From: an uncultured Mycoplasmatota bacterium
GTDB taxonomy: Bacteria; Bacillota_I; Bacilli_A; RF39; UBA660
NCBI GenBank assembly: GCA_947305065.1
Contig: CAMZCT010000013.1
Coordinates: forward strand, 1-46,170
Direction of reading: 5' to 3'
Length of the DNA stretch: 46,170 nucleotides
The notes under the pieces were generated by a model that saw only the letters and a program-made list of their open reading frames with translations, did no database searches and was not told the origin of the DNA. Below, piece after piece: positions 8,393-15,409 of the stretch (positions within the stretch are counted from its first letter, which is position 1; every line of letters starts with the position of its first letter). Made by a program: the position numbers and the translations under genes.

Positions 8393-8762
8393 AAAGAAAA
8401 AAATAACTAGCGCTAACCAGTTATTTTTTTAAGTAAGAACCATCATCACATCGTATAAAACAATATAAAGATAATATTAATTATAGACGCTAGGTAATCG
8501 TTTAGCACTTATCAATAGAAATTAATAAGCTTTTACCAACTGAGGTCTTCTCTCTTTGCTGCGGCCATTATTTTTAGGATAAAAAACGATGTATGAACCG
8601 AAAGGTTTTTACTTGACTAAACATACTAAATAATGACTTATCTAGAATATAAGAGTGCGAATCTCTTATTCCCATTACCTGAAAGATAATGGAGTTTGTT
8701 CACTACAACAATTAAGTATACGTACATGTAGTGTCCTAATTGAAGTTGTCTCTTCGCAGCAT
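8393..8762 (-). ncRNA. Candidate structured non-coding RNA, class unknown
   Basis: No ORF or recognisable protein is present. The minus strand reads as a chain of stems: CACUACA/UGUAGUG (8699-8732 area); CCAUUAUCU-UUC-AGGUAAUGG (9 bp with one U-G pair); AUAAGAG/CUCUUAU with loop AUUCGCA; AACC-UUUC-GGUU; UUAUUAAU/AUUGAUAA with one U-G pair inside AGC/GCU and GGUAA/UUACC; and a long-range GCUGCG (8755-8760) with CGCAGC. The U-G pairs would be A-C mismatches on the plus strand, which favours minus-strand transcription. A -10-like TATACT lies just upstream and a strong terminator (8397-8430) at the end. Conserved cores of RNase P RNA, tmRNA, SRP RNA and T-box were looked for by eye and not found. 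Confidence 0.45.
8397..8430 (-). terminator. Bidirectional-looking intrinsic terminator
   Basis: 12-bp stem AAAAAAATAACT/AGTTATTTTTTT with a ten-base loop holding AGCGCT. T runs exist on both strands. As no plus-strand gene ends here, the simplest reading is that it ends a minus-strand RNA made from about 8762. Confidence 0.65.
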
Positions 8763-8828
8763 TATTTTTATAGTATACAGTGTGGTAAAAATTGAGCTTA
8801 ATAATACTTTATCATAATTATATTTAAA

Positions 8829-8940
8829 AAATCATTACTCTTAAAAAGAGTAATATATAATTATGAGCTAATGATTTAGTCATAATCATTATAGTATTAC
8901 TTCTATATACTACATTTATATGATACTATATATTTTTTTT
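8829..8940. other. Cluster of hairpins in the gene-free stretch
   Basis: Three inverted repeats: ATTACTCTT/AAGAGTAAT (8834-8854), with a T run on its minus-strand side; ATTATGA/TCATAAT enclosing CTAATGATTTAG (8861-8887); and TATAGTAT/ATACTATA (8890-8930), followed by TATTTTTTTT on the plus strand. The first looks like a minus-strand terminator and the last like a plus-strand terminator. No gene explains either. Confidence 0.45.
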
Positions 8941-8978
8941 GATTTCAACACTTTTTTTTGAAAAATTTACATTTTTGT

Positions 8979-9035
8979 TTTACAAGCTCGTTAACTCACT
9001 GTTTAATGGGCGTTAAATGGCGCTGTAAATTTTTT
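8979..9035 (+). promoter_or_regulatory. Hairpin upstream of the ferredoxin gene
   Basis: TTTACA plus GC (8979-8987, one bulged A) pairs with GCTGTAAA (9022-9029) and is followed by a T6 run. Inside are GTTAAC and TTTAA/TTAAA inverted repeats. It could be an attenuator or a terminator just before the ferredoxin. A -10-like TATAAT is near 9059-9064, so it may lie upstream of the actual transcript. Confidence 0.3.
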
Positions 9036-9084
9036 GTTTATTTTTGATTTAGCCTATTATATAATAATTAAAGAGGTGAAAGCT

Positions 9085-9315
9085 ATGAGCAAAGAATTAA
9101 AGGTAGATAGTGAATTATGTGTGAGATGTGGACAATGCGTTGCAGTATTCCCAGAAAACTTCGATTTTGATCCAAAAACAGGTGCATCTATACCTATTTC
9201 AAACGAAAACCTAGTTGAGGACATGAGTGCTATTTGTCCTTTTGGAGCAATTAGTATTGAAGAAGCTACTCCAGAAGTTGTTGAAAATGACGAAATGGAA
9301 GATAAAGCTGCATAA
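9085..9315 (+). CDS. [4Fe-4S] ferredoxin
   Basis: A 76-residue acidic protein with C12-x2-C15-x2-C18 and C51-P52, the single-cluster arrangement of small 4Fe-4S ferredoxins. It would carry electrons at low potential in the cytoplasm. The start was set at ATG 9085, six bases after AGAGGTGA. An in-frame upstream ATG at 9034 would add 17 hydrophobic residues, lacks a ribosome site and overlaps the promoter region. The C-terminus is an acidic tail (NDEMEDKAA). It is the only plus-strand gene of the window and faces rluB across a shared terminator. Confidence 0.9.
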   Translation: MSKELKVDSELCVRCGQCVAVFPENFDFDPKTGASIPISNENLVEDMSAICPFGAISIEEATPEVVENDEMEDKAA

Positions 9316-9338
9316 AAAAAGCAAGTTACTTGCTTTTT
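9316..9338. terminator. Bidirectional terminator between ferredoxin and rluB
   Basis: AAAAAGCAAG-TTA-CTTGCTTTTT, 10-bp stem. It starts right after the ferredoxin TAA, and its loop is the stop codon of rluB (9326-9328), so it serves both convergent genes. Confidence 0.85.
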
Positions 9339-10045
9339 AAATTGTATAATTTTTTTACTTCTTTTAAAGATAAGGTACGATATTCTCCTGAAGCTAAGTC
9401 TTTAACATTTAGAAAGGCATATTGTTCTCTTTTTAATTTTATTACTTCGTGCCCTACTGCTGAGAATAATTTTTTTACAATGTGATTTCTTCCTTCAACA
9501 AGTTTTATTTCAACTATTTCCGTATTCTTATCTAAATCTTTTTTCCTTATTTTTATACCTTTAGGATGGCATTTTATACCATCTATTATTATGCCTTTAT
9601 TTATTTCTTTTATTTCATCTGGAGTTAGCATTCCTTCTATTTTAGCTATATATACTTTTTCTACATTATTAGAGGGATGCATTAAAATATTTGCTAATTC
9701 TCCATCATTTGTTAATATTAGTAAACCAGTAGTATCATAATCTAATCTTCCAACTGGATATATTCTTGTTGGTGTATCAATTAAAGATACAACTGTTTTA
9801 CGATCTTTTTCATCTTTTAAAGAACATATATAGTTTCGAGGTTTGTTTAGTAAATAGTATTCTTTAGGAATATCTTTATTAATTACTTCTCCATTTATTA
9901 TTATAATATCTTCATAACTTACTTTAGTTCCTAGTTCTGTAACTTTCTTGCCATTAACAAACACTTTGCCACTGGTTATTAGTTCTTCAGCTTTTCTTCT
10001 AGATGTATAACCGCTATTAGCGATAACTTTTTGTAATCTTTCCAT
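9326..10045 (-). CDS. rluB: rRNA pseudouridine synthase, RluB/RsuA family
   Basis: A 239-residue enzyme with an N-terminal S4 RNA-binding domain (about 1-60: RLQKVIANSGYTSRRKAEEL, VFVNGK) and the family catalytic signature GRLDYDTTGLLILTNDGEL, with catalytic Asp at 102. C-terminal GRNHIVKKLF corresponds to the family GRNRQVRRMF-type motif with conservative changes. It isomerises uridine in ribosomal RNA, most likely 23S as in Firmicutes RluB, though RsuA-like 16S activity cannot be excluded from sequence alone. It begins 9 bases after the zinc-ribbon membrane gene. Confidence 0.88.
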   Translation of the reverse strand: MERLQKVIANSGYTSRRKAEELITSGKVFVNGKKVTELGTKVSYEDIIIINGEVINKDIPKEYYLLNKPRNYICSLKDEKDRKTVVSLIDTPTRIYPVGRLDYDTTGLLILTNDGELANILMHPSNNVEKVYIAKIEGMLTPDEIKEINKGIIIDGIKCHPKGIKIRKKDLDKNTEIVEIKLVEGRNHIVKKLFSAVGHEVIKLKREQYAFLNVKDLASGEYRTLSLKEVKKLYNLKSK

Positions 10046-10054
10046 ATTATCTAC

Positions 10055-10531
10055 CTACCTTAGATATTTATAAAACACGTAAATGCTTAAACATAATAAC
10101 ATAATTACTAGTAAAATGAGAAGAAATTTTGAAAAAATTTCTAATTTTTTAATTCTTTCATTAGTATATAAGTCTTTATTAATATTTATTTCGTTTTTCT
10201 TACTAAAGTAAAATATATTAATTATTATATATATAATTGTTAAAACTGCTACTATTTTAAATATGAAGGTTATCTGCTCTACTAAATCTTGTTTATCTAA
10301 TAGTATCAAGCTATAAAGTATTATTACTATGATACCTGAAATAAAGAAGTTAAAAGCGATATTAGTATGTTTATCAAATGAATATCCACATTTTTGACAT
10401 TTTTTATCTTCGATATCATTTTTAAAAGCACAGCGAGGACAAGACTTTTTTGTGCTCTTTAGTGGAGTTTTACATTTGCCACATACTTTAGCTCCTTTTA
10501 AATTATTATAATTACACTTTGGGCACTTCAT
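10055..10531 (-). CDS. Double zinc-ribbon membrane protein, unknown function
   Basis: A 158-residue protein. The N-terminus carries two zinc ribbons: CPKC...CGKC (residues 3-20) and CPRC...CQKC (about 31-48). Three hydrophobic helices follow (IAFNFFISGIIVIILYSLIL, a second near residue 90, and a last near 135-155). Such proteins are common in Firmicutes and lack assigned functions; the ribbon would be cytosolic. Co-directional with rluB, 9 bases apart. Confidence 0.75.
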   Translation of the reverse strand: MKCPKCNYNNLKGAKVCGKCKTPLKSTKKSCPRCAFKNDIEDKKCQKCGYSFDKHTNIAFNFFISGIIVIILYSLILLDKQDLVEQITFIFKIVAVLTIIYIIINIFYFSKKNEININKDLYTNERIKKLEIFSKFLLILLVIMLLCLSIYVFYKYLR

Positions 10532-10559
10532 ATTATCACCAAGAAAAGTATATCAAAAA

Positions 10560-10582
10560 AAGTAGATATCAACAATCTACTT
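10560..10582 (-). terminator. Terminator of prs
   Basis: AAGTAGAT/ATCTACTT stem with a T7 run on the minus strand. It overlaps the prs stop codon (10581-10583). Confidence 0.8.
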
Positions 10583-11717
10583 ATTCTTTATTAAATTTTT
10601 TTTCTATTAATTTAACTGGTAATGACTTATCTCTCAATAAGCAAGAAATAGATAAATCATTATGAATATTATATATTAAATTAGCTACGTCTTTTGAGCA
10701 GTCACAAATATGTAACCACTTATATTTCTCATATTCTTTAGGAATATAAGAAAGATTAGTAGTATATAGGGCACTAAATTTTTTCTCTTGATAGTATTGT
10801 TCAAACTTTTCTGGGCCTTTAGTAAATAAAGCATAGGTCGTAATAATATAAATATGTTTAATATTTCTTTTGTTAAGTTCATCTATACAATCAAACATAG
10901 ATCCACCTGATGATACCATGTCATCGGTAATAAAGGCTGTATATCCATCTAAATCATTCTTACCAATAAAGTCATGAGATATAATTGGATATTTGCCATC
11001 TACTAAGGTGTTGAAATCTCTTTGTTTAAAGAAACTACCTGCTTCTCTTTTTATATATGGAGAGTTAAAGGAATTTAAATAAACATTTCGTCTTCCTGTA
11101 GCTCCGTTATCTGGAGATATAAAGACGATCTTTTTTAATCTATTCATAGGTAAGTCGTTAATTATGTTTTCTAATATAGTATTAGAAGGAAAATAATTAT
11201 CAAATTCCATATTATGAACAGCATGTTCTACTCCTTGATCATGTGCATCAAAGGTTATAAAACTTTTTACGTGACACAACTCGTCTAATTCATGAAGATT
11301 CATACCACACGATAAGTTTTCTCTAGTATTTCTTCTATGTTGACGACCATTGTATAGCAAAGGCATTATGATATTAATATTTTTAGCGTGACAACTACAA
11401 GCTCCTATACCATCCTTTAATTCCAACATTAGATCATTAGGCGATGTATGATTTATTAAACCATGCATTTTATACTCTATTGAGTAATTACCAATATCCG
11501 TGATTAAGAACATATCTTTCCCACGAACAGTTTCGTCAATTTCGACTTTTAAATGACCATCTTCAAAAAAATTTTCTTTAATAGGAACAATAAAAGTATT
11601 ACTTTTACTAGAAATATCGTACATTTCTAATAAGTGTTTATCCACTTTTTCTCCAAGTTCTTTGGCACTTTGGAAAACCATTAATCTCAGATTAATGTCT
11701 TTTACCTGTTTTTTCAT
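10581..11717 (-). CDS. prs: Ribose-phosphate pyrophosphokinase (PRPP synthetase)
   Basis: A 378-residue protein of the PRPP synthetase family. Recognisable parts are an N-terminal half with the RQHRRNTRE segment near 124-132 (the region of the RQDRK ATP loop), FDAHDQGVEHA (metal and ribose-phosphate region), FISPDNGATGRRN (flexible-loop region), and the PRPP-binding loop FITDDMVSSGGSMFD near 260-274. It would make PRPP from ribose-5-phosphate and ATP for nucleotide synthesis. It is longer and more divergent than classical Prs (about 315 residues), resembling the long variant of some Firmicutes and Mollicutes. Monocistronic: a -10-like TATAAT lies upstream and a terminator follows. Confidence 0.82.
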   Translation of the reverse strand: MKKQVKDINLRLMVFQSAKELGEKVDKHLLEMYDISSKSNTFIVPIKENFFEDGHLKVEIDETVRGKDMFLITDIGNYSIEYKMHGLINHTSPNDLMLELKDGIGACSCHAKNINIIMPLLYNGRQHRRNTRENLSCGMNLHELDELCHVKSFITFDAHDQGVEHAVHNMEFDNYFPSNTILENIINDLPMNRLKKIVFISPDNGATGRRNVYLNSFNSPYIKREAGSFFKQRDFNTLVDGKYPIISHDFIGKNDLDGYTAFITDDMVSSGGSMFDCIDELNKRNIKHIYIITTYALFTKGPEKFEQYYQEKKFSALYTTNLSYIPKEYEKYKWLHICDCSKDVANLIYNIHNDLSISCLLRDKSLPVKLIEKKFNKE

Positions 11718-11811
11718 TAATTTAGCCCACCCATCTATTTTCTATATTAAAAACATCATATTAATTATATAATAAGTATTATTTTTTGTATATTGATAGA
11801 TAATTAAAAAT

Positions 11812-11833
11812 GAAAAAACTATATGGTTTTTTC
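11812..11833 (-). terminator. Terminator of mraZ-like gene
   Basis: GAAAAAAC/GTTTTTTC stem with the TAG stop of the gene in the loop, followed by ATTTTTA on the minus strand. Confidence 0.65.
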
Positions 11834-12250
11834 ATATATTTTTCTACATTCTTCTTCGTCATTAAATAAGCCTATTTCATTCATTTGTCCGGATAAGAAT
11901 ACTCGGCGGGGATTGTTACCAATTAAATCTTTATTTTTTCTACCTAGTAGTATTCTTTTTTCTTGATCAACTGTAAAAACTTGAATTATTAAACTACAAT
12001 AATATTCTTTATCCCTAGATAGTTTTTTATATCTTTCTGTATCTTCTGTTTCACCACATTCTTCTTCAAGTCTTTCTATTTTTTCTATTAATGTTTTAGC
12101 TTTACTTAAAACTAAGTGTGTTTTATCACAATTATATAGCAAGTATAACTTTTCACCCTTTTCAACTCCTGTTTGACTTGGAATTTTTAATCGATATTTA
12201 CTATCTATAGCGGCATATTGTCTAAATGCCATATAATCATCACCAAACAT
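11819..12250 (-). CDS. mraZ: MraZ-like AbrB-fold DNA-binding protein
   Basis: A 143-residue protein with two copies of the MraZ DxxxR signature: IDSKYRLKIP near residue 16 and VDQEKRILLG near 94, each in a predicted AbrB-type beta strand-turn. MraZ proteins bind direct repeats upstream of the division and cell wall cluster as repressors. Here it is a single-gene unit, away from the ftsA-ftsZ pair 19 kb away, so the target is not obvious. An insertion of charged helix (IERLEEECGETEDTERYKK) lies between the two halves, as is usual. The start ATG (12248-12250) has GGGGG nine bases upstream; the later Met7 has no site of its own. Confidence 0.65.
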   Translation of the reverse strand: MFGDDYMAFRQYAAIDSKYRLKIPSQTGVEKGEKLYLLYNCDKTHLVLSKAKTLIEKIERLEEECGETEDTERYKKLSRDKEYYCSLIIQVFTVDQEKRILLGRKNKDLIGNNPRRVFLSGQMNEIGLFNDEEECRKIYEKTI

Positions 12251-12309
12251 TTTTATTCCCCCTGAATGGTAAAATGATAATATATTATGGGGTTTTTGTC
12301 AAAATTTGC

Positions 12310-13002
12310 TTAATTTCTATCGTTTCTTCGACCATATATTAAGATTAATCTGAATATTTCAATTATGGTTGATGCTACTGATGCAACATATGTTAAAGCT
12401 GCAGCTGTTAACATTGTTTTTCCACCACTAAGCTCTTTTTTATCTAGTATTTCATATTCTTTTATCTTTTTTAATGCTCGACTAGAAGCATCTATTTCTA
12501 CTGGTAAAGTTATTATTTGGAATAATAAAATAACTATTTCACAGATGATTCCAATCCAAACAATACCTAGAAGACCAAGTATACAACCTAACACTATTGC
12601 AACATAACCGGCTTTAGAAGATAAGTTAACAATTGGAACTAAAGAATGTCTTAAACGCATGAAAGAATAGTTATCTTTATCTTGGATAGCATGGCCACAT
12701 TCATGGGCAGCGACTGAGACATTGGCAATACCAGTACCTGAAAAATTACTATCTGATAATCTTACACATTTATTTTTGGGATCATAATGATCACTTAGAT
12801 ATCCTGAAACTTTTTCAACTTTGATATCTTTCAAGTCGTTTTTATCTAGTATTAACCGCGCTGTATCATAACCAGTCATACCACTTTTAGAAGCAACTTT
12901 ACTATATCTGGCATAAGCACTTTTAATATATAATTGAGCTCCTGCCGTGATGGCAATAGATATAATGGCTAAGGCGGTTATTAATAAAAATCCATATTCC
13001 AC
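12310..13002 (-). CDS. yugP: Zinc metallopeptidase, YugP family
   Basis: A 230-residue membrane protease. An N-terminal helix (about 4-25) is followed by the zinc motif HECGH (100-104) within SVAAHECGHAIQD, then two hydrophobic segments (about 128-170) and a last one near 195-220. This is the layout of the YugP neutral zinc metallopeptidase family, whose substrates are mostly unknown. The active site region is conserved, so activity is expected. A ribosome site (AGAAGGTAAAATGTGG) precedes it. It follows the DUF4097 and LiaF-like genes and may belong to the same envelope-related operon, 22 bases apart. Confidence 0.85.
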   Translation of the reverse strand: MEYGFLLITALAIISIAITAGAQLYIKSAYARYSKVASKSGMTGYDTARLILDKNDLKDIKVEKVSGYLSDHYDPKNKCVRLSDSNFSGTGIANVSVAAHECGHAIQDKDNYSFMRLRHSLVPIVNLSSKAGYVAIVLGCILGLLGIVWIGIICEIVILLFQIITLPVEIDASSRALKKIKEYEILDKKELSGGKTMLTAAALTYVASVASTIIEIFRLILIYGRRNDRN

Positions 13003-13024
13003 ATTTTACCTTCTTTCTACCTAG

Positions 13025-13816
13025 TTATTTTTGAAAGCGAATAGATATATTTCCCATTCCACCTTCAATATCTACAGCATTTTTACCATTACCATATGTA
13101 ACTTCATCACCATATTCTTTGTTGTTGATTGTTAAGTTTCCTAAACCTTTAGTTGCTTTAATTTTATATGAGTCTTCTCCACCCATTAATAATAGGTTTA
13201 TTTCACCAACACCACAATCTATTATGCTTTCTCCTTGTAGCTCTGAATTGATGGTAATGTTTCCAGCTCCAGCATATAATTCTAAATCTTTAATGATTGC
13301 TCTATTAATTTTTATGTTACCTGCTCCACCTTTAATATCTGTTGGTCCAAATTCAACGTTATCTATATTGACATTTCCGAATCCAAGTGCTAACTTTACT
13401 TTTTTAGCTATTATATCTTCTATTTCAATTTTGCCAGCACCACCATCTAAGTAAAGTTTATTTATATTTTTAGGAACAGTTATTACAATATTACCGGCAC
13501 TAGTATTAACTATCCTAACTTTATTTTGTTTTACTTTAAGACGGCCATCATCTTCACTCACTTTTATTTTAGATACTAGTTTTTCAGCTTTAATAGAGAA
13601 TACTTCTCCTTCTTTTATTGTTAAGTCAGCAGCATTAATATCTAAGTCTAAATCAGTAATATTTTTAAATTCTTTATAATAATCTTCTACTACAACTTTT
13701 TCAGTTGTTGGGATAAAAGTATTAACAATATTAAATACACCAGTACAAATAGCTATTATTATAGATACTGCTAATATATAAGCTATAATTTTAATTACTT
13801 TTTGTGTTGAACTCAT
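13025..13816 (-). CDS. DUF4097-type beta-repeat membrane-anchored protein
   Basis: A 263-residue protein with one N-terminal membrane helix (about 8-30) and then a repetitive beta-rich domain of short turns (KLYLDGGAGKIEIEDI, GFGNVNIDNVEF, KGGAGNIKIN, YAGAGNITINS, GLGNLTINNKEY, GGMGNISIRF). The recurrent G-x-G-N/K-I-x-I unit is the beta-solenoid pattern of DUF4097/YvlB-like proteins, often linked to cell envelope stress modules. Its start overlaps the stop of the LiaF-like gene by ATGA (13813-13816), so the two are translationally coupled and probably act together at the membrane, with the repeat domain outside. Confidence 0.75.
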   Translation of the reverse strand: MSSTQKVIKIIAYILAVSIIIAICTGVFNIVNTFIPTTEKVVVEDYYKEFKNITDLDLDINAADLTIKEGEVFSIKAEKLVSKIKVSEDDGRLKVKQNKVRIVNTSAGNIVITVPKNINKLYLDGGAGKIEIEDIIAKKVKLALGFGNVNIDNVEFGPTDIKGGAGNIKINRAIIKDLELYAGAGNITINSELQGESIIDCGVGEINLLLMGGEDSYKIKATKGLGNLTINNKEYGDEVTYGNGKNAVDIEGGMGNISIRFQK

Positions 13817-14463
13817 TTAATTGTAACACCTCCAAATATAGCATCAGCAACGATATTAACAGTCTTTGTTCCAGAATTTTTGTAATTATTATCTACACCA
13901 CCAAAGATTGGTGTCATCTTTGTTTTTACATCTAATCCTTCTGGTAGGATAAGTGTTACACTGCCAAATACAGCTTCTAATTTAATTGTTGTATCTTTTT
14001 TTATTTTAGCTTTAGTTAGATCTAAAGTAAGTTTACCAAATACAGCTGAAGCCTTTTTATCAGTGATTTCTTCATCGATTGTTATATTTTGGTTACTAAA
14101 AGTAACAGCTATTTCATCTTTATAATCAACGTTGTCATTAACAATATAATCTTTATCTTCTTTTTTAAATATTATTAATAAACCTAGTAATACTAATATT
14201 ATAGGTACTATTAAACGACCTACTATACTAAAGTCTATTATTCCTCTAACAGATAATAGTAGAAGTATTCCAACTAGTAATAGTATTAAATTACCTTTCT
14301 TATTGTTATCATCTAATAAACCTACTAAACCAGGTATTATTAAAAATAAGGTCCACCAACCATTAAAGAATATATTTATATTGGTAATATTTAAGGCATT
14401 TAAACCAAATACCACACCTAATATTATTAGTATTAATCCCCATATTAAATTGCTTTTTTTCAT
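13813..14463 (-). CDS. LiaF-like (YvqF) membrane protein
   Basis: A 216-residue protein with four closely spaced membrane helices in the first 100 residues (LIWGLILIILGVVFGLNALN; WWTLFLIIPGLVGLL; LILLLVGILLLL; LIVPIILVLLGLLIIF) and a C-terminal soluble beta domain (VFGKLTLDLTKAKI, AVFGSVTLILPEG, PIFGGVDNN, AIFGGVTI). The repeated FG-x-V/L-x pattern is that of the LiaF C-terminal / cell-wall-active antibiotic response domain. LiaF restrains the LiaRS two-component system in Bacillus, but no LiaRS genes are in the window. Coupled to the DUF4097 gene by a 4-base overlap. Confidence 0.8.
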   Translation of the reverse strand: MKKSNLIWGLILIILGVVFGLNALNITNINIFFNGWWTLFLIIPGLVGLLDDNNKKGNLILLLVGILLLLSVRGIIDFSIVGRLIVPIILVLLGLLIIFKKEDKDYIVNDNVDYKDEIAVTFSNQNITIDEEITDKKASAVFGKLTLDLTKAKIKKDTTIKLEAVFGSVTLILPEGLDVKTKMTPIFGGVDNNYKNSGTKTVNIVADAIFGGVTIK

Positions 14464-14505
14464 TTTATCAGTCCTTTTCTAATCATATTATAACGCAAAT
14501 ATAAA

Positions 14506-14533
14506 AGAAAGTAGAAACTATTTTCTACTTTCT
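14506..14533 (-). terminator. Terminator of the acyltransferase-fold gene
   Basis: 12-bp stem AGAAAGTAGAAA/TTTCTACTTTCT with TTTTA on the minus strand; the TAG stop is in the loop. Confidence 0.8.
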
Positions 14534-15363
14534 GGATATACAACTTTTTTACCAGCAGGTTCCATCATTAACTCTGGTGTATCAAAGATATATTCTATTA
14601 GTTTTAAGGCTTTACAGAAGTAGAAACCATCAGCAATACGTTCATCTATTGTTGCACCCATTTCCATGAACCATTTACCATTTTCTTCTTTAATTTCTCC
14701 GAAAGTAATTAGAGAAGAAGCAGTACCAAAGTTAGTTAAGTTGTGATAAATACCTCCAACTTTAAAACTACCTATATTAGACAATATTGCACTAGAATAG
14801 TACAAGTTATCATCTATGATACTTTTTGGTAACCAATCATGTCTATCTAACCATTTCATAAGACCAACTACTGGTATTCTTAAGAATTTTGGTAGGCCTC
14901 CAACAATGTCTGCAGCAGCATTTGCTCCTTTACCACCAGACTCTCTACTTTGTCTGATTTTGTCTACTCTTTCTTTTGTTTTACGAGAAATATCTTCTAA
15001 TGTATCATTTTCATCTATTTTTAATACTATTAATGATTCTACCGCATCGTCAGCAAATTCAACTTTTATTGTTTGAGCTAAAGAAACTTCTTTATGCATA
15101 TATAAGGTTCTATTAGCAACAAATCTGTTCATATATGGTCTTGAATAAATGGTCTTAGCCATTACATCAACTATTCCATGATAGAATGTTAATCCTTCAA
15201 TATCCTTTTTCTTTTTATTAATAAACTTAACGAAATTAGTCATATCAATTTTTGCATTCATATAAACAGCTGAATCACAACGATTTGGTTTAAAATCTAT
15301 TAATATGTTTTGCATTCCACTTATATCTTTTACTTTATATCCGTCTCTTCTATCCACTATCAT
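14518..15363 (-). CDS. CAT/E2-fold acyltransferase-like protein with altered active site
   Basis: A 281-residue protein of the chloramphenicol-acetyltransferase / 2-oxoacid dehydrogenase E2 catalytic fold, without lipoyl or subunit-binding domains. Recognisable parts are an N-terminal strand (CDSAVYMNAKIDM), the central YYSSAILSNIGSFKVGGIYHNL segment (like the E2 tFTiSNlG strand), and the C-terminal ATIDERIADGFYF (241-247 DERIADG). In active E2/CAT enzymes this reads DHRxxDG, where His is the catalytic base. Here the codon is GAA (Glu), so the canonical mechanism is lost. The start was taken at ATG 15363; a GTG one codon earlier is possible. Monocistronic. The substrate is unknown, and it may be a non-enzymatic or altered-chemistry paralogue. 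Confidence 0.75.
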   Translation of the reverse strand: MIVDRRDGYKVKDISGMQNILIDFKPNRCDSAVYMNAKIDMTNFVKFINKKKKDIEGLTFYHGIVDVMAKTIYSRPYMNRFVANRTLYMHKEVSLAQTIKVEFADDAVESLIVLKIDENDTLEDISRKTKERVDKIRQSRESGGKGANAAADIVGGLPKFLRIPVVGLMKWLDRHDWLPKSIIDDNLYYSSAILSNIGSFKVGGIYHNLTNFGTASSLITFGEIKEENGKWFMEMGATIDERIADGFYFCKALKLIEYIFDTPELMMEPAGKKVVYPESRK

Positions 15364-15409
15364 CACTCTCTCTAAATATGATTATATAACACTTTTTTAG
15401 AAAGATAAA

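Noticed and set aside
8393..8762. RNase P RNA, tmRNA, SRP RNA or T-box as identity of the structured region
   Set aside because: The GAGGAAAGUCC-type and ACAGAA cores of RNase P, the tRNA-like ends and Ala-Ala tag of tmRNA, the SRP GGNAG core and the T-box UGGNACC sequence were not found on either strand by eye.
9034..9084. 17-residue N-terminal extension of the ferredoxin
   Set aside because: It has no ribosome site, and the downstream ATG has AGAGGTGA at ideal distance.
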